Shown: positions 7,503 through 15,280 of the stretch, piece after piece
How positions within the stretch are numbered: the stretch's first letter is position 1
How the letters are laid out: each line of letters starts with the position of its first letter
Origin: DATAAZ01 sp036259875
Lineage (GTDB): Bacteria > Actinomycetota > Thermoleophilia > Gaiellales > Gaiellaceae
Direction: 5' to 3'
Assembly (NCBI GenBank): GCA_036259875.1
Contig: DATAAZ010000025.1
Span: 9,502 to 73,501, forward strand
Length of the DNA: 64,000 nt
Notes under the pieces: model-generated
The model's database searches: none
What the model was told of the DNA's origin: nothing
The model's input: the letters and a program-made list of their open reading frames with translations, nothing else
Program-made: the position numbers and the translations under genes

Positions 7503-9592
7503 CAGCCGAACGCCTTACGGAGTCGCTCGACCGGAACGCCGAGGACTCGGCCACCGCCGACGACGCCGACCTCGCGGAGCGGAACTCCGTCGAGGCGCGC
7601 GACGTCGTCGCGCGCGCAGGTCACGATCGCTTGACCGCCGCCCTCGCCGAACCAGGCGACCGCATCCCGCCCGATTTCGACGTCGGCGCCGACCCCGGCC
7701 GCGAGCGCCGACTCGGCCAGCGTGACGGCGAGCCCGCCCTCCGAGGCGTCGTGCGCGCTCGTGAGGAGCGGCGCGGCGTCCGCGAGGAACCGGACGAGCG
7801 CCGCTTCGGCTTCGAGCTGCGGGCGAGGCGGCCGGCCCGCCGGGCCGCCGAGGAACTCGGCCTGGTATTCCGACCCGTCGAGCGCGAGCTCCGGCTCGCC
7901 GGCGACGAGGACGACGTCCCCCTCACGCCAGGCGCGCGGAACCGCGCGAACGTCGTCGACGAGGCCGACACAGCCGACGACGGGCGTCGGGTGGATCGCG
8001 CGCCCATCCGTCTCGTTGTAGAGCGAGACGTTTCCCGAGACGACGGGGATCCCGAGCGCCTCGCACGCCGCCGCCATCCCCTCCACCGCCTCGGCGAGCG
8101 CCCACGCGACCTCGGGCTTTTCGGGGTTCCCGAAGTTGAGGCAGTTCGTGATCGCAAGCGGGCGCCCACCCGCGCAGGCGACGTTCCGCGCCGCCTCGAG
8201 CACCGCCTGCATCCCGCCCGCGCGCGGATCGAGCGCGGCGACTCGGCCCGCTCCGTCCAGCGCGACGGCGAGCCCCCGGAGCGAAGGGCGAAGCCGGACG
8301 ACGGCGGCATCGAGCCCGGGACGACGCACGGTGCGCGACCCGACCAGGTGGTCGTAGTGCTCGTAGACCGTACGGCGGCTGCGCAGGTTGGGCGACGCGA
8401 GCAGCGCGACGAGGTCCTCCGCGCGCGCTTCGATCGGGCGGTGACGAATCGGGGCGGCGAGACGGCGCGGCTGCGGCGCCAGCCGGTACCGGGGCGCCTC
8501 GGCCGTCAGCAAGCGTGCGGGGATCGCGCCGACGAGCTCGCCGTCGAAGAACGCGCGGAGCTCGCCCGTGGCGGTCACCTCGCCGACGACCGCGCACTCG
8601 AGTTCCCAGCGGCGGCAGACCGCCCTGACCGCCTCCAGCCGCTCGGGCGAGACGACGGCGACCATCCGCTCCTGGCTCTCCGAGATCATGATCTCGACCG
8701 GCTCGAGGTCGGGCTCGCGCAGCGGGACGCGGTCGAGCTCGACGTCCACCCCCGCACCGCCGCGCCCCGCCATCTCGGCGAGCGCCGACGCGAGCCCGGC
8801 TGCGCCGAGGTCCTGGAGCGACTCGACGAGTCCGCGCTCGACGAGCGCGATGCTTGCCTCGATCAGCTTCTTGCCCGTGAAGGGATCGCCGATCTGGACG
8901 GTCGGGCGCTTGTCGCCGTCGCCGTCCGAGAGGTCTTGGCTCGCGAGGACGCTCGCGCCGCCGATTCCGTCCCGGCCGGTCGTCGCGCCGTAGAGGATGA
9001 GCAGGTTCCCGGGCCCGCACGCGCGCGCGCGCGTCACCCGTTCCGCGGGCAGGACGCCGACGCACATCGCGTTCACGAGCGGGTTCGACGCGTACGCGGG
9101 GTCGAAGACCGCCTCTCCGCCGACCGTGGGGACGCCGACGCAGTTCCCGTAATGACCGATTCCCGCGACCGCTCGCGAGAAGTCCCAGCCCGGCGAGCCG
9201 AACCGGAGGCCGTCGAGGAGCGCGATCGGGCGCGCCCCCATCGCGACGACGTCGCGGAGGATCCCGCCGACGCCCGTCGCCGCACCCTGGAACGGCTCGA
9301 CGGCAGAGGGGTGGTTGTGGCTCTCGACCTTGAAGGCGATCGCCTCGCCGCCGCCCACGTCGACGACGCCGGCGTTCTCCCCGGGGCCCTGGAGAACTGC
9401 CTCCCCGTCGGTCGGGAAGCGCCGAAGCAGGAGCGCCGAATGCTTGTAGCCGCAGTGCTCTGACCAGAGGAGCGAGAAGACGGCGAGCTCGAACGAGTTC
9501 GGCCCGCGCCCGAGCAGACCACAGATCCGGTCGTGCTCCGCGTCCGTCAGGCCGAGCTCGCGGTGAAGCGGCTTCTCGGCGACCGGGCTCAA
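7502..9592 (-). CDS. purL: Phosphoribosylformylglycinamidine synthase, large subunit (small-PurL type)
   Basis: This 696-residue protein is the ATP-dependent synthetase of the three-part FGAM synthase PurL-PurQ-PurS. The substrate block WSEHCGYKHS, the KVESHNHPSAVEPFQGAATG signature, GATTGRDGIGGAS and the second-half DASEGGLAV motif are all present. The start codon is TTG, the first position that gives the conserved LGLTDAEHDRI N-terminus. The partners purQ and purS lie 7 kb away at 16.7-17.7 kb, separated by an accessory island on the other strand. In many relatives purSQL are contiguous. Coupled to purF by a one-base overlap. Confidence 0.98.
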   Translation of the reverse strand: MSPVAEKPLHRELGLTDAEHDRICGLLGRGPNSFELAVFSLLWSEHCGYKHSALLLRRFPTDGEAVLQGPGENAGVVDVGGGEAIAFKVESHNHPSAVEPFQGAATGVGGILRDVVAMGARPIALLDGLRFGSPGWDFSRAVAGIGHYGNCVGVPTVGGEAVFDPAYASNPLVNAMCVGVLPAERVTRARACGPGNLLILYGATTGRDGIGGASVLASQDLSDGDGDKRPTVQIGDPFTGKKLIEASIALVERGLVESLQDLGAAGLASALAEMAGRGGAGVDVELDRVPLREPDLEPVEIMISESQERMVAVVSPERLEAVRAVCRRWELECAVVGEVTATGELRAFFDGELVGAIPARLLTAEAPRYRLAPQPRRLAAPIRHRPIEARAEDLVALLASPNLRSRRTVYEHYDHLVGSRTVRRPGLDAAVVRLRPSLRGLAVALDGAGRVAALDPRAGGMQAVLEAARNVACAGGRPLAITNCLNFGNPEKPEVAWALAEAVEGMAAACEALGIPVVSGNVSLYNETDGRAIHPTPVVGCVGLVDDVRAVPRAWREGDVVLVAGEPELALDGSEYQAEFLGGPAGRPPRPQLEAEAALVRFLADAAPLLTSAHDASEGGLAVTLAESALAAGVGADVEIGRDAVAWFGEGGGQAIVTCARDDVARLDGVPLREVGVVGGGRVLGVPVERLRKAFG

Positions 9593-9660
9593 GAACAGGA
9601 ACGTACCGCCCGGCCCGGACGCCGCCTCGCCGCGCCGCCTCGAGCCGGTAGCGTGCGGGA

Positions 9661-10575
9661 ATGGCGCGCGGCTACCTCCCTCTCCTCCTGCTCGTGGCCG
9701 GGATCTGGGGCGCCTCGTTCATGTTCATCGAGGTCGCGGTCGACGAAATGGAGCCGACGTTCATCATGGCGGTCCGCCTCGTGCTCGCCGCGCTCGTGCT
9801 CGTTCCCTTCCTCGTGCTCCAGGAGGGAGCGCGGGTCGCGTTCGACGACGTTCGGCGAGCAGGCTGGGGCCTCGTCGTCCTGGGCGTCGTGAACGCGGCG
9901 CTCCCGTTCACGCTCATCGCGTGGGGCCAGACGAAGATCGACTCGTCGATCGCCGCGATCGCGAACGCGCCGGTCCCGATCTTCGTTGCGCTGCTCGCGA
10001 TCCGGTTCCGCCCCAGTGAGCGCGCGCGCGGGCTCCGGCTCGTCGGCATCCTGCTCGGCTTCGTCGGCGTCGGCGTCCTTGCCGGGTTCAACCCCGAGGG
10101 CGGTTGGTGGGCGGTCGTGGGCACGCTCGCTGCGACCGCCGCGGCGTTCTCCTACGCGGTCTCGAACCTCTTCGCGCAGGAGCGGTATTCGGACACGCAG
10201 CCGCTGGTCGTCGTCACCGGCCAGTCGCTCGCGGGCGCGGTGCTGCTCGCGCCGCTCGCGCTCGTGCAGCTCCCGGACGGAATCCCGAGCGCGAAGGCGA
10301 TCGGATCCGTCGTCGCTCTCGGAATCGGAGGGACCGCGATCGCGCTCATCCTCTACTTCCGGATGCTCACGGCATACGGCGCTTCCCGCTCTTCGCTCGT
10401 CACGTACCTGATCCCGCTCATCGCGGTGGTGTACGGCGTCCTCCTCCTCGACGAGCCGCTGACGGGGAACGCGATCGGCGGGCTCGTCCTCATCCTCGGC
10501 GGCGTCGCGCTCGGCTCGGGCGTCATCCGCTACGCGCGCCGCCGGGAGGTCGTCCCCGCGACCCCGCATCCGTGA
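9661..10575 (+). CDS. EamA/DMT-family drug-metabolite transporter
   Basis: This 304-residue membrane protein has about ten hydrophobic helices arranged as two EamA repeats. The first starts LPLLLLVAGIWGASFMF and the second contains the AAFSYAVSNLF region. Members move amino acids, metabolites or drugs across the inner membrane, and the substrate here is unknown. The ATG at 9661 is preceded six bases upstream by TAGCGT, a leaderless pattern. It is divergent from purL with a 68-bp gap. It overlaps the following acetyltransferase by four bases (GTGA), so the two are co-translated. Confidence 0.9.
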   Translation: MARGYLPLLLLVAGIWGASFMFIEVAVDEMEPTFIMAVRLVLAALVLVPFLVLQEGARVAFDDVRRAGWGLVVLGVVNAALPFTLIAWGQTKIDSSIAAIANAPVPIFVALLAIRFRPSERARGLRLVGILLGFVGVGVLAGFNPEGGWWAVVGTLAATAAAFSYAVSNLFAQERYSDTQPLVVVTGQSLAGAVLLAPLALVQLPDGIPSAKAIGSVVALGIGGTAIALILYFRMLTAYGASRSSLVTYLIPLIAVVYGVLLLDEPLTGNAIGGLVLILGGVALGSGVIRYARRREVVPATPHP

Positions 10576-11126
10576 CCGACGAGGTCAGCGGCGAGGGCTT
10601 TCGCCTCCGGCGCGCGACGGCGGACGACGCCGACTTCCTCGCTGAGGTTGCCGTGAACGAGGAGATCTCGCCGTTTCTTGCCGCGCTCGCGGCGCGCGAC
10701 CCCGACGCGTTCCTGGACGAGATCGAGCGCGCCGCCGAGACGCCGCACGAGCGTGGCCGCTTCGTCGTCGAGCTCGTGCACGACGACGGCGCGCGTCCCG
10801 TCGGGTCGATCGCTTTCGAGGTCGCGAACCGCCGGAGCCGGATCGCGACGCTGTACGGCCTCATGCTCCGGCCCGACGCCCGCGGGCGTGGGCTCGCGCG
10901 AGCGGCGACCCGCGTCTTCACGCGGCACCTGATCGAGGATCTCGGATATCACCGGGTCCAGCTCGAGTGCTACGGCTACAACGAGCGGGCGATTCACCAC
11001 TTCGAGCGGAGCGGCTTCGTCCGCGAGGGCGTCAAGCGGAAGGCCTATTGGCGCGGCGGCGAGTGGGTAGACGGCGTCCTCTTCGGCCTCGTCAGGGAGG
11101 ACCTGGAGGCCGGTGCGCTCGAGTAG
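10572..11126 (+). CDS. GNAT-family N-acetyltransferase (RimJ/RimL-like)
   Basis: This 184-residue protein has the GNAT fold. The acetyl-CoA binding loop appears as LRPDARGRGLARAATRV (R/Q-x-x-G-x-G/A type), followed by the C-terminal Y-x-x-N block, ECYGYNERAIHHFERSGF, and a REGVKRKAYW end typical of RimJ/RimL-type enzymes. It transfers acetyl from acetyl-CoA to an amine, and the acceptor is unknown. The GTG start overlaps the EamA stop as GTGA, so the two form a small operon ahead of a VOC gene. Confidence 0.88.
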   Translation: MTDEVSGEGFRLRRATADDADFLAEVAVNEEISPFLAALAARDPDAFLDEIERAAETPHERGRFVVELVHDDGARPVGSIAFEVANRRSRIATLYGLMLRPDARGRGLARAATRVFTRHLIEDLGYHRVQLECYGYNERAIHHFERSGFVREGVKRKAYWRGGEWVDGVLFGLVREDLEAGALE

Positions 11127-11138
11127 AGTCGCATCCGT

Positions 11139-11519
11139 ATGCAGCTCATTCACACGTGCTACCGGATCACCGATCCCGAGCGGTCGCTCGTGTTCTACGA
11201 GGCGCTCGGGCTGGAGAAGCGGCGCGAGCTGCCGATTCGCGATGAGGCCGTCAACTACTTCCTCGGCGTGCCGGGAAATCGCGACCCCGAGCTCGAGCTC
11301 ACGTACAACTTCGAGACCCCGGAAGGGGGCTACGAGATCGGAACGGGCTACGGCCACATCGCTCTCACCGTCGACGACCTGGACGGGACGCTGGAGCGGC
11401 TCGCGGGCGAGGGAATCGAGCCCGAGCGCCCGCCGTACCGCGTCCGCGAGGGCGGCTCGCGGATCTGCTTCGTCCGCGACCCGGATGGCTATCGGGTGGA
11501 GCTAGTCGAACAGCGGTGA
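11139..11519 (+). CDS. VOC/glyoxalase-fold protein (lactoylglutathione lyase-like)
   Basis: This 126-residue protein opens MQLIHTCYRITDPERSLVFY, matching GloA-type glyoxalase I. A metal-ligand-like His stands near the start (LIHTCYR). A Glu is present in ELELTYNF, a His in GYGHIALTVDD, and a Glu in the final DPDGYRVELVEQR, so the two-His/two-Glu metal set looks complete. Methylglyoxal detoxification is therefore plausible. The start is ATG 11139, with TAGAGT nine bases upstream. Its last 39 bases are the parent-like copy of a sequence found six more times downstream, each ending in a stop codon (see repeats R1-R7). A minus-strand small gene ends inside this 3' end. Confidence 0.9.
   Translation: MQLIHTCYRITDPERSLVFYEALGLEKRRELPIRDEAVNYFLGVPGNRDPELELTYNFETPEGGYEIGTGYGHIALTVDDLDGTLERLAGEGIEPERPPYRVREGGSRICFVRDPDGYRVELVEQR
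11481..11519 (+). repeat. VOC-3'-end repeat R1 (inside the intact VOC gene)
   Basis: This 39-bp segment encodes PDGYRVELVEQR and a TGA stop, as the genuine end of the VOC gene. Copies R2-R7 downstream keep the same frame and stop position but lack the rest of a VOC gene. R1 and R3 agree at 30 of 39 bases, with the first 17 identical. Confidence 0.8.
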
Positions 11520-11723
11520 GTCAGCCTTCGAACGGCGGTCCGGCACGCGTCTTGCGTGGAGTTGATCGAAGAGGGACGCCAGGCGTCGGGCGAGGCGTGC
11601 AGCGATAGCGCCGAGGATGGCGCTGAAGCGCCCCGACGCGGGATGGCGGCTGGCGGTGACGGCGCGCTCAAGCTCGAGCTGACGCTCGATAGCTAGGCGG
11701 TACGCGACCTCAGGGTGTTCCAT
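11502..11723 (-). CDS. Small basic/amphipathic protein, unknown
   Basis: This ORF encodes 73 residues, starting MEHPEVAYRLAIERQLELER. It has a central Ala-rich hydrophobic helix (about residues 33-52: FSAILGAIAARLARRLASLF) and a basic-acidic tail ending SKADSPLFD. The start is well supported, with AGGAGG five bases before the ATG at 11723. It runs divergently from the CGNR gene and convergently into the VOC gene. Its last six codons and TAG stop lie on the complement of repeat R1, so the repeat supplies this gene's end. I do not recognise the family. An amphipathic membrane-associated peptide or a toxin-like small protein are open possibilities. Confidence 0.6.
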   Translation of the reverse strand: MEHPEVAYRLAIERQLELERAVTASRHPASGRFSAILGAIAARLARRLASLFDQLHARRVPDRRSKADSPLFD

Positions 11724-11759
11724 GTCAACCTCCTGGCTCAGTGGACTGGGTTTCGCCTT

Positions 11760-11789
11760 GGTTACCTTCTCTAAGCGACTGCTGGTAAC
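11760..11789. promoter_or_regulatory. Candidate operator in the divergent small-gene/CGNR intergenic region
   Basis: GTTACC (11761-11766) and its complement GGTAAC (11784-11789) are separated by 17 bases. A third GTAAC lies at 11823-11827, next to the CGNR start. The 112-bp intergenic stretch is less GC-rich than its surroundings. A CGNR-type regulator binding its own divergent promoter would fit, but this is inference from the inverted repeat only. Confidence 0.3.
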
Positions 11790-11835
11790 ATCAAGTCGGA
11801 TACTAGCAGAACCCCTCTGGTAGTAACATGGTCGT

Positions 11836-12435
11836 GTGGCAGCGGCCGAAATCCCATCGCCGGACGCCGAGCTCTTGGAGGCGTTCGTCAATACGCGCCG
11901 ACCGATCACTGCGCGCACCGATCCCGCGACGGATGCAATCGACACGCCCGCGGGCGCCATCGCGTGGCTTCTGTCGCGTCAGCTTGTACGGCAGCCGCAG
12001 GCGCAGCTGTCGTTCGCCGACGTGGATCGGCTCGTGGCGCTGAGAGAAACCCTCCGCGACCTGATGGCAGCACACAACGGTGTGGACATCACCGAGAGCT
12101 CCGTCACGACGTGGAACGAGTTGGCACAGCGCGCTAGCGTCCATCCCGTGCTTCGCTCCGACGGCGGCATCGAGATGCGCTCGCTGGTCGACGGCCCGGA
12201 TGGAGCACTCGGCGCCCTCCTGGCCGTCGCGACACGCGCGATGATGGACGGCACGTTCGATCGGCTCAAGGCGTGTCGCAACCCCGATTGCCGGTGGGCC
12301 TTCTACGACCGGTCTCCCAACGGCAGACGCATCTGGTGCGAAACCTCGGCAGCCTCGTGCGGCAGCCGCCACAAGATGCGCGCGTATCGGGCTCGCGCGG
12401 GCGAGCGCGGCGCGGCGTTCGACTTACGAACGTAG
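11836..12435 (+). CDS. CGNR zinc-finger transcriptional regulator (ABATE domain)
   Basis: This 199-residue protein has an N-terminal ABATE-type helical domain with DTPAGAIAWLLSRQL and LRETLRDLMAAHNG. At residues 147-187 it carries the CGNR zinc finger, C-R-N-P-D-C, then FYDRSPNGRRIWC and SCGSRHKMRAYRAR. The family hallmark CGNR is CGSR here, one substitution, with all four cysteines kept. Such proteins are stand-alone DNA-binding regulators. The start used is GTG at 11836. It is divergent from the 73-residue gene. The stop at 12435 is followed within six bases by repeat R2. Confidence 0.88.
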   Translation: MAAAEIPSPDAELLEAFVNTRRPITARTDPATDAIDTPAGAIAWLLSRQLVRQPQAQLSFADVDRLVALRETLRDLMAAHNGVDITESSVTTWNELAQRASVHPVLRSDGGIEMRSLVDGPDGALGALLAVATRAMMDGTFDRLKACRNPDCRWAFYDRSPNGRRIWCETSAASCGSRHKMRAYRARAGERGAAFDLRT

Positions 12436-12440
12436 GGTTC

Positions 12441-12479
12441 CTAGACGGCTACCGAGTTGAGTTGATTGAGCGCCGGTAA
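12441..12479 (+). repeat. VOC-3'-end repeat R2
   Basis: This copy encodes LDGYRVELIERR and a TAA stop with no VOC gene in front. Preceding bases acgtagggttcc resemble those before R7 (acgtaggtttcc), so the shared block extends about 12 bases upstream. It lies immediately after the CGNR gene and 22 bp before R3. Confidence 0.7.
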
Positions 12480-12501
12480 TCAGTTCGGGAAAAGCGCCTA
12501 T

Positions 12502-12540
12502 CCGGATGGCTATCGGGTCGAACTAATCGAGCGCCGCTAG
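12502..12540 (+). repeat. VOC-3'-end repeat R3
   Basis: This copy encodes PDGYRVELIERR and a TAG stop. It matches R4 at 32 of the first 34 bases. R3 and R4 flank the next gene, a 1.1-kb unit, as direct repeats. Confidence 0.75.
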
Positions 12541-12605
12541 AGCTGTCCCTCGCAGTCCGCTCGCCGGGCGACTGCCGCGCCTGACTGATCCGTGATGATG
12601 GGAGC

Positions 12606-13544
12606 GTGAAGGCCGCGCTGATACGGGCAACCGGTGGTCTGCCTGAGGTGCGCATCGCTTCCGAGCCGGTCGGAGAAGCAATCGACGTCCTGGCGGCGCC
12701 GATCAACCCGATCGATCTTGCGGTTTCGCGTGGTGTGCTTGCGATCGGCCATCCCGAGCTGCCCTACGTGCCCGGTTGCGAGGCAGTCGGTCGCACCGCC
12801 GACGGCAGGATCGTGTGGCTCTTCGGCGGGTCGCTCGGGAGAACGGCGGACGGTGCGCTCGCGGAGCGCGCAGCCGTTGGTGACGCGTACGTCGTCGACG
12901 TGCCCGAGGGTGCCGATGCCGCGCTCGCGGCCGGACTCGGCATCGCCGGCCTAGCAGGGTGGTTGCCATTCGCGTGGCGAGCGCCGCTCACCGGAGGTGA
13001 GGACGTGCTCGTCCTCGGCGCGACGGGTTCAGTCGGCCTCGTCGCGGTCCAGACCGCGAAGCTGCTCGGTGCGGCACGCGTGGTTGCTGCGGGTCGTAGT
13101 GCGGCTGGACTCGAGCGCGCTGCAGATCGTGGTGCCGATGCGACTCTCCAACTGGACGACGCCGGTGACCTCGTCAGGGCCTTCAAGGAGGTTTTCGGCG
13201 GCGACGGGCCGAGCTTCGTCTTCGATGCGTTGTGGGGCGAGCCTGGAGTAGCGGCCGTCCTGGCGTCCGCCCCGAAGGCGACCATCGTCAACCTCGGCCA
13301 GTCGGCGGGCGCGACGGCTGCTCTTCCCTCGGAGGCGGTGCGGTTCAAGAGCCTGACGATTCACGGCATGTCGGTGTACGCCGTGCCGTCCGACGTGCTC
13401 GCCGAGCAGTACCGCCGTTTGATCGGCCACGCGATCGCGGGGCACATCCGGCTCGACGTCGAGCAGGTACCGCTCGATTCCGTCACCGACGCTTGGCGGC
13501 GCCAGGTCGAGGGTGCTGGGGCAAAGCTCGTCGTCGTCCCGTGA
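12606..13544 (+). CDS. Medium-chain dehydrogenase/reductase, quinone-oxidoreductase type
   Basis: This 312-residue protein is zinc-independent. It has the N-terminal GroES-like barrel (APINPIDLAVSRG, YVPGCEAVGR) and a Rossmann domain with the NAD(P)H motif VLVLGATGSVGLVAVQTAK. No structural-zinc Cys cluster and no catalytic-zinc Cys/His set is visible, consistent with the quinone oxidoreductase (QOR) branch. It probably reduces quinones or activated alkenes with NADPH. The start is GTG 12606. It sits alone between direct repeats R3 and R4, with no co-transcribed neighbour. Confidence 0.88.
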   Translation: MKAALIRATGGLPEVRIASEPVGEAIDVLAAPINPIDLAVSRGVLAIGHPELPYVPGCEAVGRTADGRIVWLFGGSLGRTADGALAERAAVGDAYVVDVPEGADAALAAGLGIAGLAGWLPFAWRAPLTGGEDVLVLGATGSVGLVAVQTAKLLGAARVVAAGRSAAGLERAADRGADATLQLDDAGDLVRAFKEVFGGDGPSFVFDALWGEPGVAAVLASAPKATIVNLGQSAGATAALPSEAVRFKSLTIHGMSVYAVPSDVLAEQYRRLIGHAIAGHIRLDVEQVPLDSVTDAWRRQVEGAGAKLVVVP

Positions 13545-13633
13545 CCGGCGACATGCCGGTTCGCCCCGGACGCTCGGCGCGCAATCCTTGAACGCTCACC
13601 AACGGCGGTGACTCAACTCGCGCAGTCCGCTTT

Positions 13634-13675
13634 CCGTATGGCTATCGGGTCGAACGAATCGAGCGCCCCGCGTGA
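13634..13675 (+). repeat. VOC-3'-end repeat R4
   Basis: This 42-bp copy reads PYGYRVERIERPA then TGA. It differs from R3 at only two of the first 34 bases, then carries a slightly longer end. It follows the quinone-oxidoreductase gene by 89 bp. An 11-mer cgcagtccgct occurs just before R4 and also just after R3. Confidence 0.75.
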
Positions 13676-13700
13676 TCGATCGGCTTGCGGCGTTACGGTT

Positions 13701-13737
13701 CCTGCACCTACTGGTGGAGCCGATCGAGACGCGCTAG
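13701..13737 (+). repeat. VOC-3'-end repeat R5 (degenerate)
   Basis: This copy encodes HLLVEPIETR and a TAG stop. It is two bases shorter than the others and is preceded by gttcct, as R2 is. It is recognisable only by position, stop codon and the V-E-x-I-E core. It lies 51 bp before the second VOC gene. Confidence 0.5.
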
Positions 13738-13788
13738 GCCCGCTCCGTGGGCGACTCGCTTGCCCGCGAAAGGCTGAGGAGTCGGAGC

Positions 13789-14160
13789 ATGACGATTAGA
13801 CGGGTTGTGCCGAACATCCGTGCTCCGGACATGGCGGCCAGCCGAGCTTTCTACTCCGAGTTTCTCGGGTTGAACGTCGTCATGGACCTTGGATGGATCG
13901 TGACGTACGCGTCGCCGACCAATCCGACCGCGCAGATCAGCATCTCGCCCGGCGACGCTCTGGAGGGCGAGCAGATGCGTCCGTATGTGACGATCGAGGT
14001 CTCCGACGTCGACGCGATGCATGCCGCCGCGGTCGACCGAGGATACGACATCGTCCGCCCGCTGACCGATGAGCCGTGGGGGGTGCGCCGCTTCTTCGTC
14101 GTCGAGCCCGGCGGACTCGTCGTCAACATCTTGGGCCACACGACGCTCGGTGACGCGTGA
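13789..14160 (+). CDS. VOC-fold protein (glyoxalase/bleomycin-resistance/dioxygenase superfamily)
   Basis: This 123-residue protein opens MTIRRVVPNIRAPDMAASRA with a following FYSEFLGL, typical of a one-domain VOC protein. The motif VTIEVSDVDAMHAAA and the closing FFVVEPGGLVVNILGH complete two beta-alpha-beta-beta-beta modules. The canonical first metal His is replaced (VVPNIRA) and the final ligand position is N rather than E, so a metal-free binding role, as in bleomycin-resistance proteins, is as likely as catalysis. The ATG at 13789 follows a weak Shine-Dalgarno (gaggagtcggagc). Its own 3' end does not match the R repeats, but R6 lies 57 bp downstream. Confidence 0.85.
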   Translation: MTIRRVVPNIRAPDMAASRAFYSEFLGLNVVMDLGWIVTYASPTNPTAQISISPGDALEGEQMRPYVTIEVSDVDAMHAAAVDRGYDIVRPLTDEPWGVRRFFVVEPGGLVVNILGHTTLGDA

Positions 14161-14217
14161 GCCGAGTCGCCGCGAACCGAGTCACTCCGCGCGACCCGAT
14201 CTGGCGCGGCACCTTCC

Positions 14218-14256
14218 CCGGACGGCTCCCGGGTCGAGCCCATCGACGCTCGCTGA
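14218..14256 (+). repeat. VOC-3'-end repeat R6
   Basis: This 39-bp copy encodes PDGSRVEPIDAR and a TGA stop. The DNA keeps the ccggacggct...gggtcgagc core. It lies between the second VOC gene and the alpha/beta hydrolase. Confidence 0.65.
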
Positions 14257-14333
14257 ACGCGAGCCGGCGTTCGCCGCGGTCGCCGTGGACGCCTAGGCAG
14301 GCCTGTCTGCCGGCGCTCTGAGAGGCTGACGAG

Positions 14334-15161
14334 ATGGCGAGGTGGGGTCTCGGTAAGCGTGCCGCCCTCACGTGCGGGACGGTCGCATGGGATTCCTTCG
14401 GAGATGGACCGCCCATCGTCCTCGTCCACGGAACGCCGAGCTGGTCGTTCCTGTGGCGAGGCGTCGTCCCGCTCCTCGCACGGGAGTTCACGGTGTACGT
14501 CCTCGACCTCCTCGGCTACGGCGCCTCGGAGCGCCGGGCCGGCCAGGACGTCTCGATCACGGCACAGGGCAGGATGCTCGCCGAGCTGCTCGAGCGGTGC
14601 GGGGTCGTCGCTCCGGGTCTCGTCGGCCACGACATCGGTGGTGCGACTGTGCTCCGCGCGCACCTCCTCGAGGGGCGGCCGGCGCGCGGGATCGTGCTCC
14701 TCGACGCCGTCGCGCTCAACCCGTGGAATACGCCGACGACCATGCACATGCGCGCGCACCTCGACGCGTACCGTTCGATGCCGGCGCACGTCTACGAGGA
14801 GGTCGTAAAGGCGCATCTGCGCACCGCCGTACACCGGCCCCTCGACGGAGAGACCCTGGCCGCTTATCTCGCGCCCTGGCAGGGGAAGGACGGGCAGGCG
14901 GCCTACTTTCGAAAGATCGAGCAGTGGACGGAGGAGGACGTGGGCGCGATCGAGACCCTCCTGTCGACCGTCGACGTACCCGTCCGGATCGTCTGGGGCG
15001 AGGAAGACCGCTGGCTCGACCGTGAGGTGGCGCTCCGTCTCCAGCGGCTGATCCCTGGCGCCGGGCTTCGGCTCATACCGGGTGCCGGACATTTCGCCCC
15101 GGAGGACAGCCCGGAGGCCGTTGCGCATGAAGTGGCGGAATTCTTCGGCGCGTCGCTGTGA
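14334..15161 (+). CDS. Alpha/beta hydrolase with Asp nucleophile (haloalkane dehalogenase/epoxide hydrolase-like)
   Basis: This 275-residue protein has the oxyanion motif HGTPSWSFLWR. The nucleophile elbow is VGHDIGG, with Asp at residue 100 rather than Ser. The acid lies in VWGEEDRWLD and the catalytic His in PGAGHFAPEDSPE. An Asp nucleophile is characteristic of haloalkane dehalogenases and epoxide hydrolases, not esterases. The natural substrate is unknown. It stands as a single gene between R6 and R7. Confidence 0.88.
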   Translation: MARWGLGKRAALTCGTVAWDSFGDGPPIVLVHGTPSWSFLWRGVVPLLAREFTVYVLDLLGYGASERRAGQDVSITAQGRMLAELLERCGVVAPGLVGHDIGGATVLRAHLLEGRPARGIVLLDAVALNPWNTPTTMHMRAHLDAYRSMPAHVYEEVVKAHLRTAVHRPLDGETLAAYLAPWQGKDGQAAYFRKIEQWTEEDVGAIETLLSTVDVPVRIVWGEEDRWLDREVALRLQRLIPGAGLRLIPGAGHFAPEDSPEAVAHEVAEFFGASL

Positions 15162-15204
15162 CCCTCAGCTCGGGGGCGTCAATCGGTTTCCTCACGTAGG
15201 TTTC

Positions 15205-15243
15205 CCGGACGGCTACCCCGCCGAGCTCATCGACAAGCCGTAG
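15205..15243 (+). repeat. VOC-3'-end repeat R7
   Basis: This 39-bp copy encodes PDGYPAELIDKP and a TAG stop. It is preceded by acgtaggtttcc, as R2 is. It lies between the hydrolase gene and the DapB-like gene. Confidence 0.65.
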
Positions 15244-15280
15244 CGCCGACCCGGTCGGGCGGCGAACCCCGGAGGTATCT

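Noticed and set aside
12441..15243. Integron attC sites
   Set aside because: No integrase gene and no R-Y-Y-Y-A-A-C/G-T-T-R-R-R-Y core pair. The repeat reads instead as a gene end, so an integron label is not supported.
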